A stretch of DNA of 54,654 bases from SFDP01 sp051653625 (lineage in GTDB: Bacteria > Bacillota > Clostridia > Lachnospirales > Lachnospiraceae): the NCBI GenBank assembly GCA_051653625.1, contig JBOFWM010000087.1:1-54654 (forward strand), read 5' to 3'. The translations under genes were made by a program, and so were the position numbers. The notes beneath the pieces are model-generated. The model was not told where the DNA came from and did no database searches. It worked only from the letters and a program-made list of their open reading frames with translations. Every line of letters begins with the position of its first letter. The stretch's first letter is position 1. This document shows positions 36,771-44,606 of the stretch, one piece after another.

Positions 36771-37734
36771 TAAAATGCTAATCGCATTATTTACCATTTT
36801 TTCAGTAATTGGTGCAGGATGTGGTTCCCAACAACCACAATTATCCTATGAAGAGCAAATGAACAATACATCATTTTCAGTGATAAATCAAGACGTTGAA
36901 AAGATAGCAGATTCTTTTGCAACTTCTTTGTGCGTAGGTAATGCAAATATTACAGCAAATACAAATCAAGATATGTCAGATGTTGAAGCAGCTGGCTTAT
37001 TTGATTTGTCAAATAAAAATATTATTTACGCTAAAAATATACATGAGCAGTTAGAACCTGCCAGCCTGACAAAAGTTTTAACTGCAATTGTAGCATTAAA
37101 ATATGGTGATCTTAACGATTCAATAACTGCAACAAGTAATGTTATTATTAGAGAATCTGGCGCGCAAACTTGTGGGCTAAAAGAAGGAGATGTTCTAACT
37201 CTAAATCAAGCACTACATGCATTGCTAATTTATTCTGCAAATGATGCTGCAATTGCAATTGCAGAACATATTAGTGGAAGTGTTGAAGAATTTGCAGTAC
37301 TTATGAATAATGAAGCTAAATTAATTGGCGCAACAAATAGTATGTTTCAAAATCCACATGGTTTGACTCAAACAAATCATTATACTACAGCATATGATAT
37401 GTATTTGATTTTTAATACTGCAATTCAATTTGAATTATTTAATGAAATTATTAGTAGATTAAGTTATGAAACAATATATCATAATAGTTCGGGGGATGAA
37501 AAAACAATGTCCTTAGGAACTACAAATTTATTTTTAAAAGGAACATATAATTCTCCTGAAAAAATTACTGTTGTTGGCGGTAAAACAGGTACTACAACTG
37601 CGGCTAGAAGTTGTTTGGTCTTGCTGAGTCGTGATATTTCAGGCAATCCTTATATTTCTGTTTTATTAAAAGCAAAGGAAAGAGTAATTTTATATAATGA
37701 AATGGTTAATTTGTTAGAGGAAATATATAATTAA
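36754..37734 (+). CDS. D-alanyl-D-alanine carboxypeptidase, probable lipoprotein
   Basis: This serine-type (S11-like) peptidase has S104-L-T-K107, S161-A-N163 and K277-T-G of the SxxK, SxN and KTG triad. The N-terminus is a lipoprotein-like signal: basic CINNK, hydrophobic IALFTIFSVI, then GAGC with the Cys as a likely lipid site. The -3 residue is Gly rather than Leu, so the lipobox is imperfect. Three starts are open: TTG 36745 (3 bases after GAGGAG), GTG 36754 and ATG 36775; GTG 36754 is my choice by spacing. It trims terminal D-Ala from peptidoglycan. Most relatives have a C-terminal amphipathic anchor, which I do not see here. Confidence 0.85.
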   Translation: MKCINNKMLIALFTIFSVIGAGCGSQQPQLSYEEQMNNTSFSVINQDVEKIADSFATSLCVGNANITANTNQDMSDVEAAGLFDLSNKNIIYAKNIHEQLEPASLTKVLTAIVALKYGDLNDSITATSNVIIRESGAQTCGLKEGDVLTLNQALHALLIYSANDAAIAIAEHISGSVEEFAVLMNNEAKLIGATNSMFQNPHGLTQTNHYTTAYDMYLIFNTAIQFELFNEIISRLSYETIYHNSSGDEKTMSLGTTNLFLKGTYNSPEKITVVGGKTGTTTAARSCLVLLSRDISGNPYISVLLKAKERVILYNEMVNLLEEIYN

Positions 37735-37769
37735 TAATTTTTATATATTGTTATTTAGGGGGATATATT

Positions 37770-39173
37770 TTGGCAAGAAGAGAAAGAGAGAATAAAGTAA
37801 TTTCCATTAAAAAGCATCGTAATATAAATTTGGGAATGATATTTTATGGAGTTATTTTTATATATATAATAGGTTGTATTTTCCTATATTTTCAATCATC
37901 AAGCATTGCACCTTATCAAGTGAAAACGGGTTCTTTATCTGTTAATAATACATACAGAGGAATTGCTTTAAGAGAAGAACTAATTGTTAATAGTAAATTT
38001 TCTGGATACATTAATTATTATGCAAGAGAAGGGGAACGAATTGGGGCAAATAAAACGGTATGTACTATTGATGAAAGTGGTAGACTAAAAGAATTAATTG
38101 AAGCTGAAAATTTAGGAGAAAATTCATTATCTGCAAATGATTTAAATGAAGTAAAAGTAGAAGTAGTGAATTATATTACAAATTTTAATGAAAAATTTTT
38201 TTCAACTACTTATGATTTCAAATATTCTATGGAGGGTACTGTATTAAAATTAGCAAATTCTAGTATTTTACTAAATATGGATCAATTGATTGAAAGTGGA
38301 GATAGCGGATTTATCAATTTATCTACTACACCAGAATCAGGTATAATAGTGTACTCGTACGATGGATTTGAAGGTCGAAGCTCTAGCTCATTAACTGCAG
38401 AGGATTTTAAGGAAGAAAATTATCAAAAGACACAATTAATTGGAAATGATTTAGTAGAAGCTGGGGAAGTCATTTATAAAGTTGCTGGAAATGAAAATTG
38501 GTCAATTATTATTGCAGTTGACGATAAACGAGCAGATGAATTAGTAGAAGAATCTTATGTGAAAGTAAAATTTTTGAAAAATCAAACTATATCATGGGGA
38601 AAAGTAAGTATTTCGCATTTTGATGAAAATTATACATATGTAGAACTTGCATTTAATAATTCTATGAGTTCATTTTGTACAGAACGTTTTATTGATATTG
38701 AGTTGATTTTAGATGAAAAGTCTGGTTTAAAAGTACCAAATAGCGCAATAGCGGAAAAAGAGTTTTTTGTTATTCCAAGTGAATTTGTTATTCTTGGTGG
38801 CACAACAGATAGTTATGGTGTATTAAAACAAACTTATACAGAGGATGGAAACGTTGTTCCAGAATTTGTAGAAGTTTCTATTTATAGCATATCAAGTAGC
38901 AATGAATATTATGTAGATGATTCAATCCTTCGGGCAGGTGATACTTTAATACAAACAGATTCAAGCAATACGTTTACTGTTGCAAAAAGCGGAGCATTAA
39001 TAGGCGTATATAATATCAACAGAGGGTATGCTGAATTTAAACAAATACAAGTCTTATATTCAAATGAAGAGTACTCAATCATAAAATCAAATACGGAATA
39101 TGGTTTAATTCCATATGATTATATTGCACTTGAGGCGGACAGTATCAGTGATAATGACTTTATATATAATTAA
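37770..39173 (+). CDS. HlyD-like membrane-anchored protein
   Basis: This 467-residue protein has a basic N-terminus, one membrane helix (about 22-42), a biotinyl-lipoyl-like segment (YRGIALREELIVNSKFSGYINYYAREGERIGANKTVCTI) and a long beta-rich outside region ending with a second lipoyl-like half. This is the architecture of HlyD-type periplasmic adaptors, but no ABC transporter or other export partner is adjacent. The TTG start at 37770 lies 7 bases after GGGGGAT. It comes just before yggS and sepF, so a division- or wall-related role is as likely as efflux. Confidence 0.7.
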   Translation: MARRERENKVISIKKHRNINLGMIFYGVIFIYIIGCIFLYFQSSSIAPYQVKTGSLSVNNTYRGIALREELIVNSKFSGYINYYAREGERIGANKTVCTIDESGRLKELIEAENLGENSLSANDLNEVKVEVVNYITNFNEKFFSTTYDFKYSMEGTVLKLANSSILLNMDQLIESGDSGFINLSTTPESGIIVYSYDGFEGRSSSSLTAEDFKEENYQKTQLIGNDLVEAGEVIYKVAGNENWSIIIAVDDKRADELVEESYVKVKFLKNQTISWGKVSISHFDENYTYVELAFNNSMSSFCTERFIDIELILDEKSGLKVPNSAIAEKEFFVIPSEFVILGGTTDSYGVLKQTYTEDGNVVPEFVEVSIYSISSSNEYYVDDSILRAGDTLIQTDSSNTFTVAKSGALIGVYNINRGYAEFKQIQVLYSNEEYSIIKSNTEYGLIPYDYIALEADSISDNDFIYN

Positions 39174-39191
39174 GATTGGAGAAACATATTA

Positions 39192-39878
39192 TTGAAAAAA
39201 GCTTTATTAGAAATTAATCAAATAATTAAAAAGGCAAAAGAACATAGAATTAGTTCCGAAGATGTCACTTTGATTGCTGTAACAAAAACACAACCCATTT
39301 CTTCGCTTGAATCCATTTATAATCTTGGTATTCGAGATTTTGGAGAGAATAAAGTTCAAGAGTTTTTAGAAAAATACGAAAAATTACCTAAAGATATCAA
39401 CTGGCATTTTATAGGTCATTTACAACGCAATAAAGTAAAATATATTGTTGGAAAAGTTGCATTAATTCATAGTGTAGACTCATTAAGATTAGCTGAAGAA
39501 ATCAATAAAGAAGCTGAAAAAAAATCGATAGTAATGCCTATCTTAATTGAAGTAAACGTTGCAAAAGAAGATAGTAAATTTGGTGTTGATATAGAAGATG
39601 CGACTACATTAGTTGAAGAAATATCAAGATTATCTAATGTAGTAGTTAAAGGATTAATGACTATTGCACCTTATGTAACGAATGCTGAAGAAAATCGTCA
39701 AATTTTTTCACAGTTAAAAGAATTACTAGTTGACATACAACGAAAAAACATTGATAATGTAGATATGAATGCATTGTCAATGGGTATGACTGGAGATTAT
39801 TCAGTTGCTATTGAAGAAGGTGCTACATACATTCGAGTTGGAACTGGTATTTTTGGTGAAAGAGACTATAGAATGTGA
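39192..39878 (+). CDS. yggS: YggS/YlmE family PLP homeostasis protein
   Basis: This 228-residue protein has an alanine racemase-like TIM barrel with PLP on K32 (LIAVTKTQ), the HFIGHLQRNKVKYI segment and SMGMTGDYSVAIEEGATYIRVGTGIFG near the end. The family regulates PLP supply and amino-acid balance rather than acting as a racemase. Start TTG 39192 lies 10 bases after GGAG; there is no in-frame ATG nearby. In Firmicutes the gene is normally beside sepF, as here. Confidence 0.93.
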   Translation: MKKALLEINQIIKKAKEHRISSEDVTLIAVTKTQPISSLESIYNLGIRDFGENKVQEFLEKYEKLPKDINWHFIGHLQRNKVKYIVGKVALIHSVDSLRLAEEINKEAEKKSIVMPILIEVNVAKEDSKFGVDIEDATTLVEEISRLSNVVVKGLMTIAPYVTNAEENRQIFSQLKELLVDIQRKNIDNVDMNALSMGMTGDYSVAIEEGATYIRVGTGIFGERDYRM

Positions 39879-39903
39879 TAGGTTAAGTTAAAAGGAGAAC
39901 TAT

Positions 39904-40398
39904 ATGAGTGCAATGGATAAGTTTTTAAGCATTATGAAACTAAATGATGAAGAACATGATGATTATTATAACGATGATTATTATGATGATGAGGATGATA
40001 CAGAACACGCAAATTTTAAGTCTAATGCAAGACAAGAAGATGTCGTGGATGATAAACATAAAACATTATTGTCTAAGGTTTCACCTATTCGCCAACAGCC
40101 AAGACGGTTATCAGAACCAGGAATGAATGTGTGTGTAATTAAACCTGATTCAGTAGAGGACGCAAGAGAAATAACAGATACATTGCTTGCCAATAGAACT
40201 GTTGTACTTAATTTAGAAGGATTGGATGTTGACATTGCGCAACGAATTATTGATTTCAGTTCGGGTTCTTGTTTTGCAATACATGGCAACTTACAAAAAA
40301 TATCACAATACATTTTTATTATTACACCAGCAAGTGTTGATATTTCAGGAGATTTCCAAGAAATGATTAATAATTCATTGGATGTACCCTCAATTTAA
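39904..40398 (+). CDS. sepF: Cell division protein SepF
   Basis: The 164-residue protein has an N-terminal amphipathic helix (MDKFLSIMKL), a strongly acidic DDYY repeat linker (about residues 18-38, encoded by repeats at 39957-40000) and the C-terminal SepF domain (about 75-160: NVCVIKPDSVEDAREITDTLLANRTVVLNLEGLD). SepF binds FtsZ and anchors it to the membrane. AAGGAG is the ribosome-binding site. A terminator follows at once. ylmG and ylmH, common neighbours in Bacillus, are absent. Confidence 0.95.
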   Translation: MSAMDKFLSIMKLNDEEHDDYYNDDYYDDEDDTEHANFKSNARQEDVVDDKHKTLLSKVSPIRQQPRRLSEPGMNVCVIKPDSVEDAREITDTLLANRTVVLNLEGLDVDIAQRIIDFSSGSCFAIHGNLQKISQYIFIITPASVDISGDFQEMINNSLDVPSI

Positions 40399-40407
40399 TT
40401 AGAATAA

Positions 40408-40435
40408 AAAACTTCCTGCATTTGTAGGAAGTTTT
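40408..40435 (+). terminator. Intrinsic terminator after sepF
   Basis: AAAACTTCCTGC pairs with GTAGGAAGTTTT (12 bp with one G-T) around a 4-base loop, then TTGTTATGTTTT. It closes the long miaB-to-sepF stretch. Confidence 0.85.
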
Positions 40436-40483
40436 GTTATGTTTTACAGATAAAAATTAGGAAGAAAAGGATGTTTGCTTATC

Positions 40484-41587
40484 ATGTCAGAAAGAATTAA
40501 AGTGTCACTTGAAAAGAAAAATGCTTATGATATTGTTATAGAGCATAGTTTTGAAGCTTTAGAACTTGAATTAAATAATATGAATTTAAAAAATAAAAAA
40601 ATATGTATTATTTCTGATGAAACAGTTGCGTCTTATTATAAAGATGAAATTGTTTCAATTGCAGAAAGAGTTTGTGATAAAGTTATTACATTTCTTTCAA
40701 AAGCTGGAGAAGAATATAAGAATCTCACTACAATAGAGTCTATTTATGAACTTTTAATTCAGGAAAAGTTTGACCGTAGTGATATTTTAATTGCATTAGG
40801 TGGTGGTGTTATCGGTGATATGACAGGTTTTGTAGCTGCTACTTATTTACGAGGAGTTTCCTTTATTCAAATTCCAACTTCGTTATTAGCACAAGTTGAT
40901 AGTAGTATAGGTGGTAAAACTGGTGTTGATTTTAATCAATACAAAAATATGGTAGGTGCATTTAAGATGCCGAGTCTTGTTTATATAAACATAAGCACCT
41001 TACAAACCTTAGATGATAAACAATATTATAATGGTTTTGCCGAAGTTATGAAACATGGATTAATAAAAGATGCATCTTATTATGAGTGGCTCATTTCAAA
41101 TATGTATGAAATTCAGGATCGCATACCTTTAACATTAGAAGAAATGATTGTTAGAAGTTGTAAGATAAAAAAAGAGGTAGTAGAAAAGGATCCATATGAG
41201 CAAGGAGAAAGGGCTCTACTTAATTTGGGACACACTATCGGTCATGCAATTGAAAAGAATTCAAATTTTACATTATTGCATGGTGAGTGTGTTGCGCTTG
41301 GATGTATTGTTGCAGCTTATATATCTTGGAAAAAAGAGTTGTTAACAATGGATGAATATTACGAAATTCGTGATATGTTTGTTCCATTTTCTTTACCGAT
41401 CTCTATCACAGATATTGATCCAGAAGTGATCTTTGAACTTACATTATCAGATAAAAAAATGGTAGAAGGGAAAATTAAATTTATTCTTCTCAAAAAAATT
41501 GGAAAAGCTATTGTTGATACATCTGTAACTCGTGAAGAAATATTAGCAGGAATTAGGGAGATCTTATATACTTATGACTCAGAATAA
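40484..41587 (+). CDS. aroB: 3-dehydroquinate synthase
   Basis: This 367-residue enzyme cyclises DAHP to 3-dehydroquinate in aromatic amino acid synthesis. IALGGGVIGDMTGFVAATYLRGVSFIQIPTSLLAQVDSSIGGKTGVD is the NAD and substrate region, and LNLGHTIGHAIE with LLHGECVALG supplies metal ligands. ATG 40484 follows AAAAGG; TTG 40475 is also open. No other shikimate gene is here. The 3' end overlaps lspA by 14 bases. Confidence 0.96.
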   Translation: MSERIKVSLEKKNAYDIVIEHSFEALELELNNMNLKNKKICIISDETVASYYKDEIVSIAERVCDKVITFLSKAGEEYKNLTTIESIYELLIQEKFDRSDILIALGGGVIGDMTGFVAATYLRGVSFIQIPTSLLAQVDSSIGGKTGVDFNQYKNMVGAFKMPSLVYINISTLQTLDDKQYYNGFAEVMKHGLIKDASYYEWLISNMYEIQDRIPLTLEEMIVRSCKIKKEVVEKDPYEQGERALLNLGHTIGHAIEKNSNFTLLHGECVALGCIVAAYISWKKELLTMDEYYEIRDMFVPFSLPISITDIDPEVIFELTLSDKKMVEGKIKFILLKKIGKAIVDTSVTREEILAGIREILYTYDSE

Positions 41588-42110
41588 GAAAAAAATGATA
41601 CATTTACTATTTAATTTTTTATGTATATTATGTTTTGTTTTTATTGATCAAATTACGAAATACTTTGCAATTTTATATTTAAAAGATAAGCCAAATATCC
41701 CTATTATAGAGAATGTCTTTGTTCTTCATTATTTAGAAAATAGAGGAGCTGCATTTGGCATACTTCAAAATCAAAAAATATTTTTTGTTGTTGTTTCTTT
41801 CCTTGTATTGTCTGCTATTTGTTTTATTTTATATAAAATGCCAATGGAAAAGAAATATTATAAATTAGAATTAATTCTTGTGTTTGTTTTTTCGGGAGCA
41901 GTAGGTAACTTAGTTGATAGAATTAGATTAGATTATGTAGTAGACTTTTTCTATTTTATCTTAATTGATTTTCCAATTTTTAATGTAGCAGATATTTATG
42001 TAACAGTATCTTGTGTATTTTTAGGGATTTTCTTATTATTTTTTTATAAAGAAGAAGATTTTGATTTTTTAAATATACGTCAACAGAAAACACGGAAAAT
42101 AGATAAATGA
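41574..42110 (+). CDS. lspA: Lipoprotein signal peptidase (signal peptidase II)
   Basis: This 178-residue aspartic protease with four membrane helices cleaves prolipoproteins before the lipidated Cys. The catalytic aspartates are D115 (GNLVDRI) and D140 (FNVADIY), with LENRGAAFG upstream. The cytoplasmic C-terminus after the last helix is basic. It overlaps aroB by 14 bases and the next gene by 4. The lipoprotein carboxypeptidase at 36754 may be a substrate. Confidence 0.95.
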   Translation: MTQNKKKMIHLLFNFLCILCFVFIDQITKYFAILYLKDKPNIPIIENVFVLHYLENRGAAFGILQNQKIFFVVVSFLVLSAICFILYKMPMEKKYYKLELILVFVFSGAVGNLVDRIRLDYVVDFFYFILIDFPIFNVADIYVTVSCVFLGIFLLFFYKEEDFDFLNIRQQKTRKIDK

Positions 42111-43027
42111 TGATTGAAAATATAATTAATTTTATTGTGGAAGAAGAAAATGATGGAACAAGAATTGATAAATTTCTTAGTGATCATTTTGCAGAATATT
42201 CAAGAAGTTATATTCAAAAAGTAATAACGGAAGAACATGTTTTTGTAAATGAAAAAATTGTAAAGTCTAATTATAAATTAAAAAAGCAAGATATTGTGTT
42301 ATTTTCTATTCCAAAACTTGAAGAATTAGAAATTATTGCAAAAAATATTCCCCTTGATATTTTATATGAGGATGAGGATGTTATTGTTGTTAATAAACCA
42401 AAAAATATGGTTGTTCATCCTGCACCAGGGCATAGTGAAGATACTTTAGTAAATGGTATTTTATTTCATTGTAAATCAAGCCTTTCTGGAATTAATGGAA
42501 TTGCAAGACCAGGTATTGTGCATCGTATAGATAAAGATACAACTGGTTCAATTATTATTTGTAAAAATGATGCTTCGCACGAGTCGATAGCAAAACAATT
42601 AAAAGAACATTCTATTGTACGAAAATACCGTGCTATATGTCATGGAGTATTAGAAGATGATACTTATACCATCAATAAACCTATAGGACGTGATTCAAAA
42701 GATCGAAAGAAAATGGCAGTAGTTCAAAAAAATGGTAAAGAAGCTATCACACATATAAAAGTATTAAAGCGTTTTGAAAAATATACTTATATTGAATGTC
42801 AATTAGAAACTGGAAGAACACATCAAATTCGTGTGCATTTAGCTTCCATTCATCATCCAATTTTAGGTGATGAAGTATATTCTAATAGAAGTCATGGATT
42901 TAAACATCTGCAAGGACAAACACTTCATGCATACACCTTAGGTTTTGTACATCCTAGAACTAATGAATATATTGAAACCATTGCACCATTACCTGAATAT
43001 TTTGAGAAATTACTAAAAAATCTATAA
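42107..43027 (+). CDS. RluD-family pseudouridine synthase
   Basis: This 306-residue RNA pseudouridine synthase has an N-terminal S4 domain (about 13-65) and the catalytic GIVHRIDKDTTG motif with the nucleophile D142. RTHQIRVHLASI and LGDEVY are family motifs. It is close to RluD (23S rRNA, H69), whose gene often follows lspA, but family members have different targets, so no symbol is given. It starts in the lspA stop. Confidence 0.93.
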   Translation: MMIENIINFIVEEENDGTRIDKFLSDHFAEYSRSYIQKVITEEHVFVNEKIVKSNYKLKKQDIVLFSIPKLEELEIIAKNIPLDILYEDEDVIVVNKPKNMVVHPAPGHSEDTLVNGILFHCKSSLSGINGIARPGIVHRIDKDTTGSIIICKNDASHESIAKQLKEHSIVRKYRAICHGVLEDDTYTINKPIGRDSKDRKKMAVVQKNGKEAITHIKVLKRFEKYTYIECQLETGRTHQIRVHLASIHHPILGDEVYSNRSHGFKHLQGQTLHAYTLGFVHPRTNEYIETIAPLPEYFEKLLKNL

Positions 43028-43033
43028 AACAAA

Positions 43034-43055
43034 ATGTGCAATAAGCACATCTTTT
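43034..43055 (+). terminator. Weak terminator after the pseudouridine synthase gene
   Basis: ATGTGC and GCACAT form a 6-bp stem with a 5-base loop, followed by CTTTTA. This is short, but it lies 6 bases past the stop codon and before the next promoter. Confidence 0.5.
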
Positions 43056-43081
43056 AGTGGCAAAAAAATAGAATATGCACA

Positions 43082-43110
43082 TTGTATTGCGTTATAGAAC
43101 GAAGTATACT
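43082..43110 (+). promoter_or_regulatory. Promoter of the amidohydrolase-permease operon
   Basis: TTGTAT (43082-43087), a 17-base spacer and TATACT (43105-43110). Transcription would begin near 43117, giving a leader of about 100 bases before the ATG at 43220, and the leader contains an intrinsic terminator. Confidence 0.65.
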
Positions 43111-43137
43111 ATAAGTAGCTAGAAAATATGAACTAAT

Positions 43138-43189
43138 CTCCCAAAGAAGGGAACGTCTTGAAAAACGTTTTATCTTTGGGAGTTTTTTT
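43138..43189 (+). terminator. Intrinsic terminator in the leader (candidate attenuator)
   Basis: CTCCCAAAGA (43138-43147) and TCTTTGGGAG (43173-43182) form a perfect 10-bp outer stem with an inner AACGT/ACGTT hairpin (43152-43156 and 43165-43169), followed by seven Ts. An alternative hairpin, TCCC-AAAGAA-GGGA, uses the left arm. It stands between the only good promoter and AGGAGG (43207-43212). It may be a regulated attenuator; what controls it is not visible. Confidence 0.75.
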
Positions 43190-43219
43190 AGTTAATTTAA
43201 TAATATAGGAGGAAACATA

Positions 43220-44584
43220 ATGTATGATTTATTAGTGAAAAATGGAAAATTAGTAACAAAAGATCGCATTTATGAAGCACAAGTAGCAATTAAAAATGGA
43301 ACATATGCAGCGATTCTTGCTCCTGATGAAGAGGTAAGTGCAAAAGAGATTATTGATGCAAGTGGAAAATTGGTTTTTCCTGGTATTATTGATTGTCATG
43401 CGCATCTCAATGAACCAGGATTTGAATATCGTGAAGATTTTTTTACAGGTTCAAGAGCTGCTGCCGTAGGTGGAACAACAACATTAATTGATATGCCGTT
43501 AAATAATGAACCCGCACTTTTAAATAAAGAGGCGTTTGATTTGAAATTCAGTCTGATTGACAAAAAAGCAGTGATCGACTATGCATTATGGGGTGGAATT
43601 GTTAATAATAACATGAACGATTTAGTTGATTTGGAAAAATGTGGAGTTGCTGCATTTAAAGGTTTCACTTGTCCAAATGGAGACTTATTTCCAACTGCAA
43701 ATTTGGGAAATGTGAGAGAAGCACTAGAAATTTTAAAGCCGTACAAAAGTGTATGTGGGTTTCACTGTGAAGAATATGGACAAGTACTAGAAAGAAGTAA
43801 AAAGTTTAAACAACAAGGAAGCGGTGATAGTATTCGAGACTTTTTAGATGTACATGATATATGGGTAGAATATGTTGCAACAAAAAATATAATTGATATG
43901 GCAAGAGCAACTGGTGGAAGAGTACATATTTGTCATGTAAGTCATCCAATGGTTGCCCAAGTTGTAAAAGAAGCTATTGCAGAAGGGATACCAGTAACTG
44001 CAGAAACCTGTCCACATTATTTGGCATTTTCAGAAGAAATTGTATTTGAAAAAGGTGCACCAGCAAAATGTACTCCCCCAATGAGAGAAAAAGAGGCGGT
44101 TGCAAAATTATGGAATTATGTGTTAGATGGTACACTTTCTTGTATTGGAAGTGACCATTCACCAGCAGCTGATGAAGAAAAAGATAATACACAAAAAACA
44201 ATTTGGGAAGCTTGGGGTGGATTAAATGTAATTCAATATTTTGTACCTTTTATGTATGATTTAATTGTTAATAAAAAAGGACTAAGCCCAAGTTTAGTTG
44301 CAAAAGTAATGGGTTATAATCCTGCTAAATTATTTGGATTATATGGCAAAAAAGGAGATTTTGAAATAGGATTTGACGGAGATATTGTTATTATTGATCC
44401 GGAAAAAGAATGGATAGTAACAAAAGAAAGTTTGTATACAAAAGGTCATGTTTCCATATTAGAAGGGATGAAAGGAAAAGGATGTGCAATACAAACAATA
44501 GTAAGAGGTAAAACGGTTGCAAAAGATGGTACATATCTTGAAGATGCTAAAGGATATGGTACTTTTCAAACACCAATAAAATAA
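43220..44584 (+). CDS. allB: Cyclic amidohydrolase, probable allantoinase (AllB-type)
   Basis: This 454-residue binuclear-metal hydrolase has H60 and H62 (DCHAHLNEPG), K147 as the likely carboxylated metal bridge (FKGFTCP), H182 and H236 or H239 as further ligands, and D312 (IGSDHSP). The pattern is closest to allantoinases, which open allantoin to allantoate, but dihydropyrimidinase- or hydantoinase-type substrates cannot be excluded from sequence. An NCS1-type permease follows after 22 bases, so the two probably import and open a cyclic ureide. No allantoate-processing gene is present. Confidence 0.78.
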   Translation: MYDLLVKNGKLVTKDRIYEAQVAIKNGTYAAILAPDEEVSAKEIIDASGKLVFPGIIDCHAHLNEPGFEYREDFFTGSRAAAVGGTTTLIDMPLNNEPALLNKEAFDLKFSLIDKKAVIDYALWGGIVNNNMNDLVDLEKCGVAAFKGFTCPNGDLFPTANLGNVREALEILKPYKSVCGFHCEEYGQVLERSKKFKQQGSGDSIRDFLDVHDIWVEYVATKNIIDMARATGGRVHICHVSHPMVAQVVKEAIAEGIPVTAETCPHYLAFSEEIVFEKGAPAKCTPPMREKEAVAKLWNYVLDGTLSCIGSDHSPAADEEKDNTQKTIWEAWGGLNVIQYFVPFMYDLIVNKKGLSPSLVAKVMGYNPAKLFGLYGKKGDFEIGFDGDIVIIDPEKEWIVTKESLYTKGHVSILEGMKGKGCAIQTIVRGKTVAKDGTYLEDAKGYGTFQTPIK

Positions 44585-44606
44585 TTGCTAAAAAGGAGAA
44601 ATAAAA

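Noticed and set aside
39957..40000. Tandem GATGAT/TATTAT repeats in sepF
   Set aside because: They encode the acidic DDYY linker typical of SepF; low-complexity coding sequence, not a regulatory repeat.
43138..43169. ANTAR-type dual-hairpin target in the amidohydrolase leader
   Set aside because: One hairpin has a hexaloop AAAGAA with A1 and G4, but the second has an 8-base loop without the pattern, and no ANTAR gene is near. Kept only as an unassigned attenuator.
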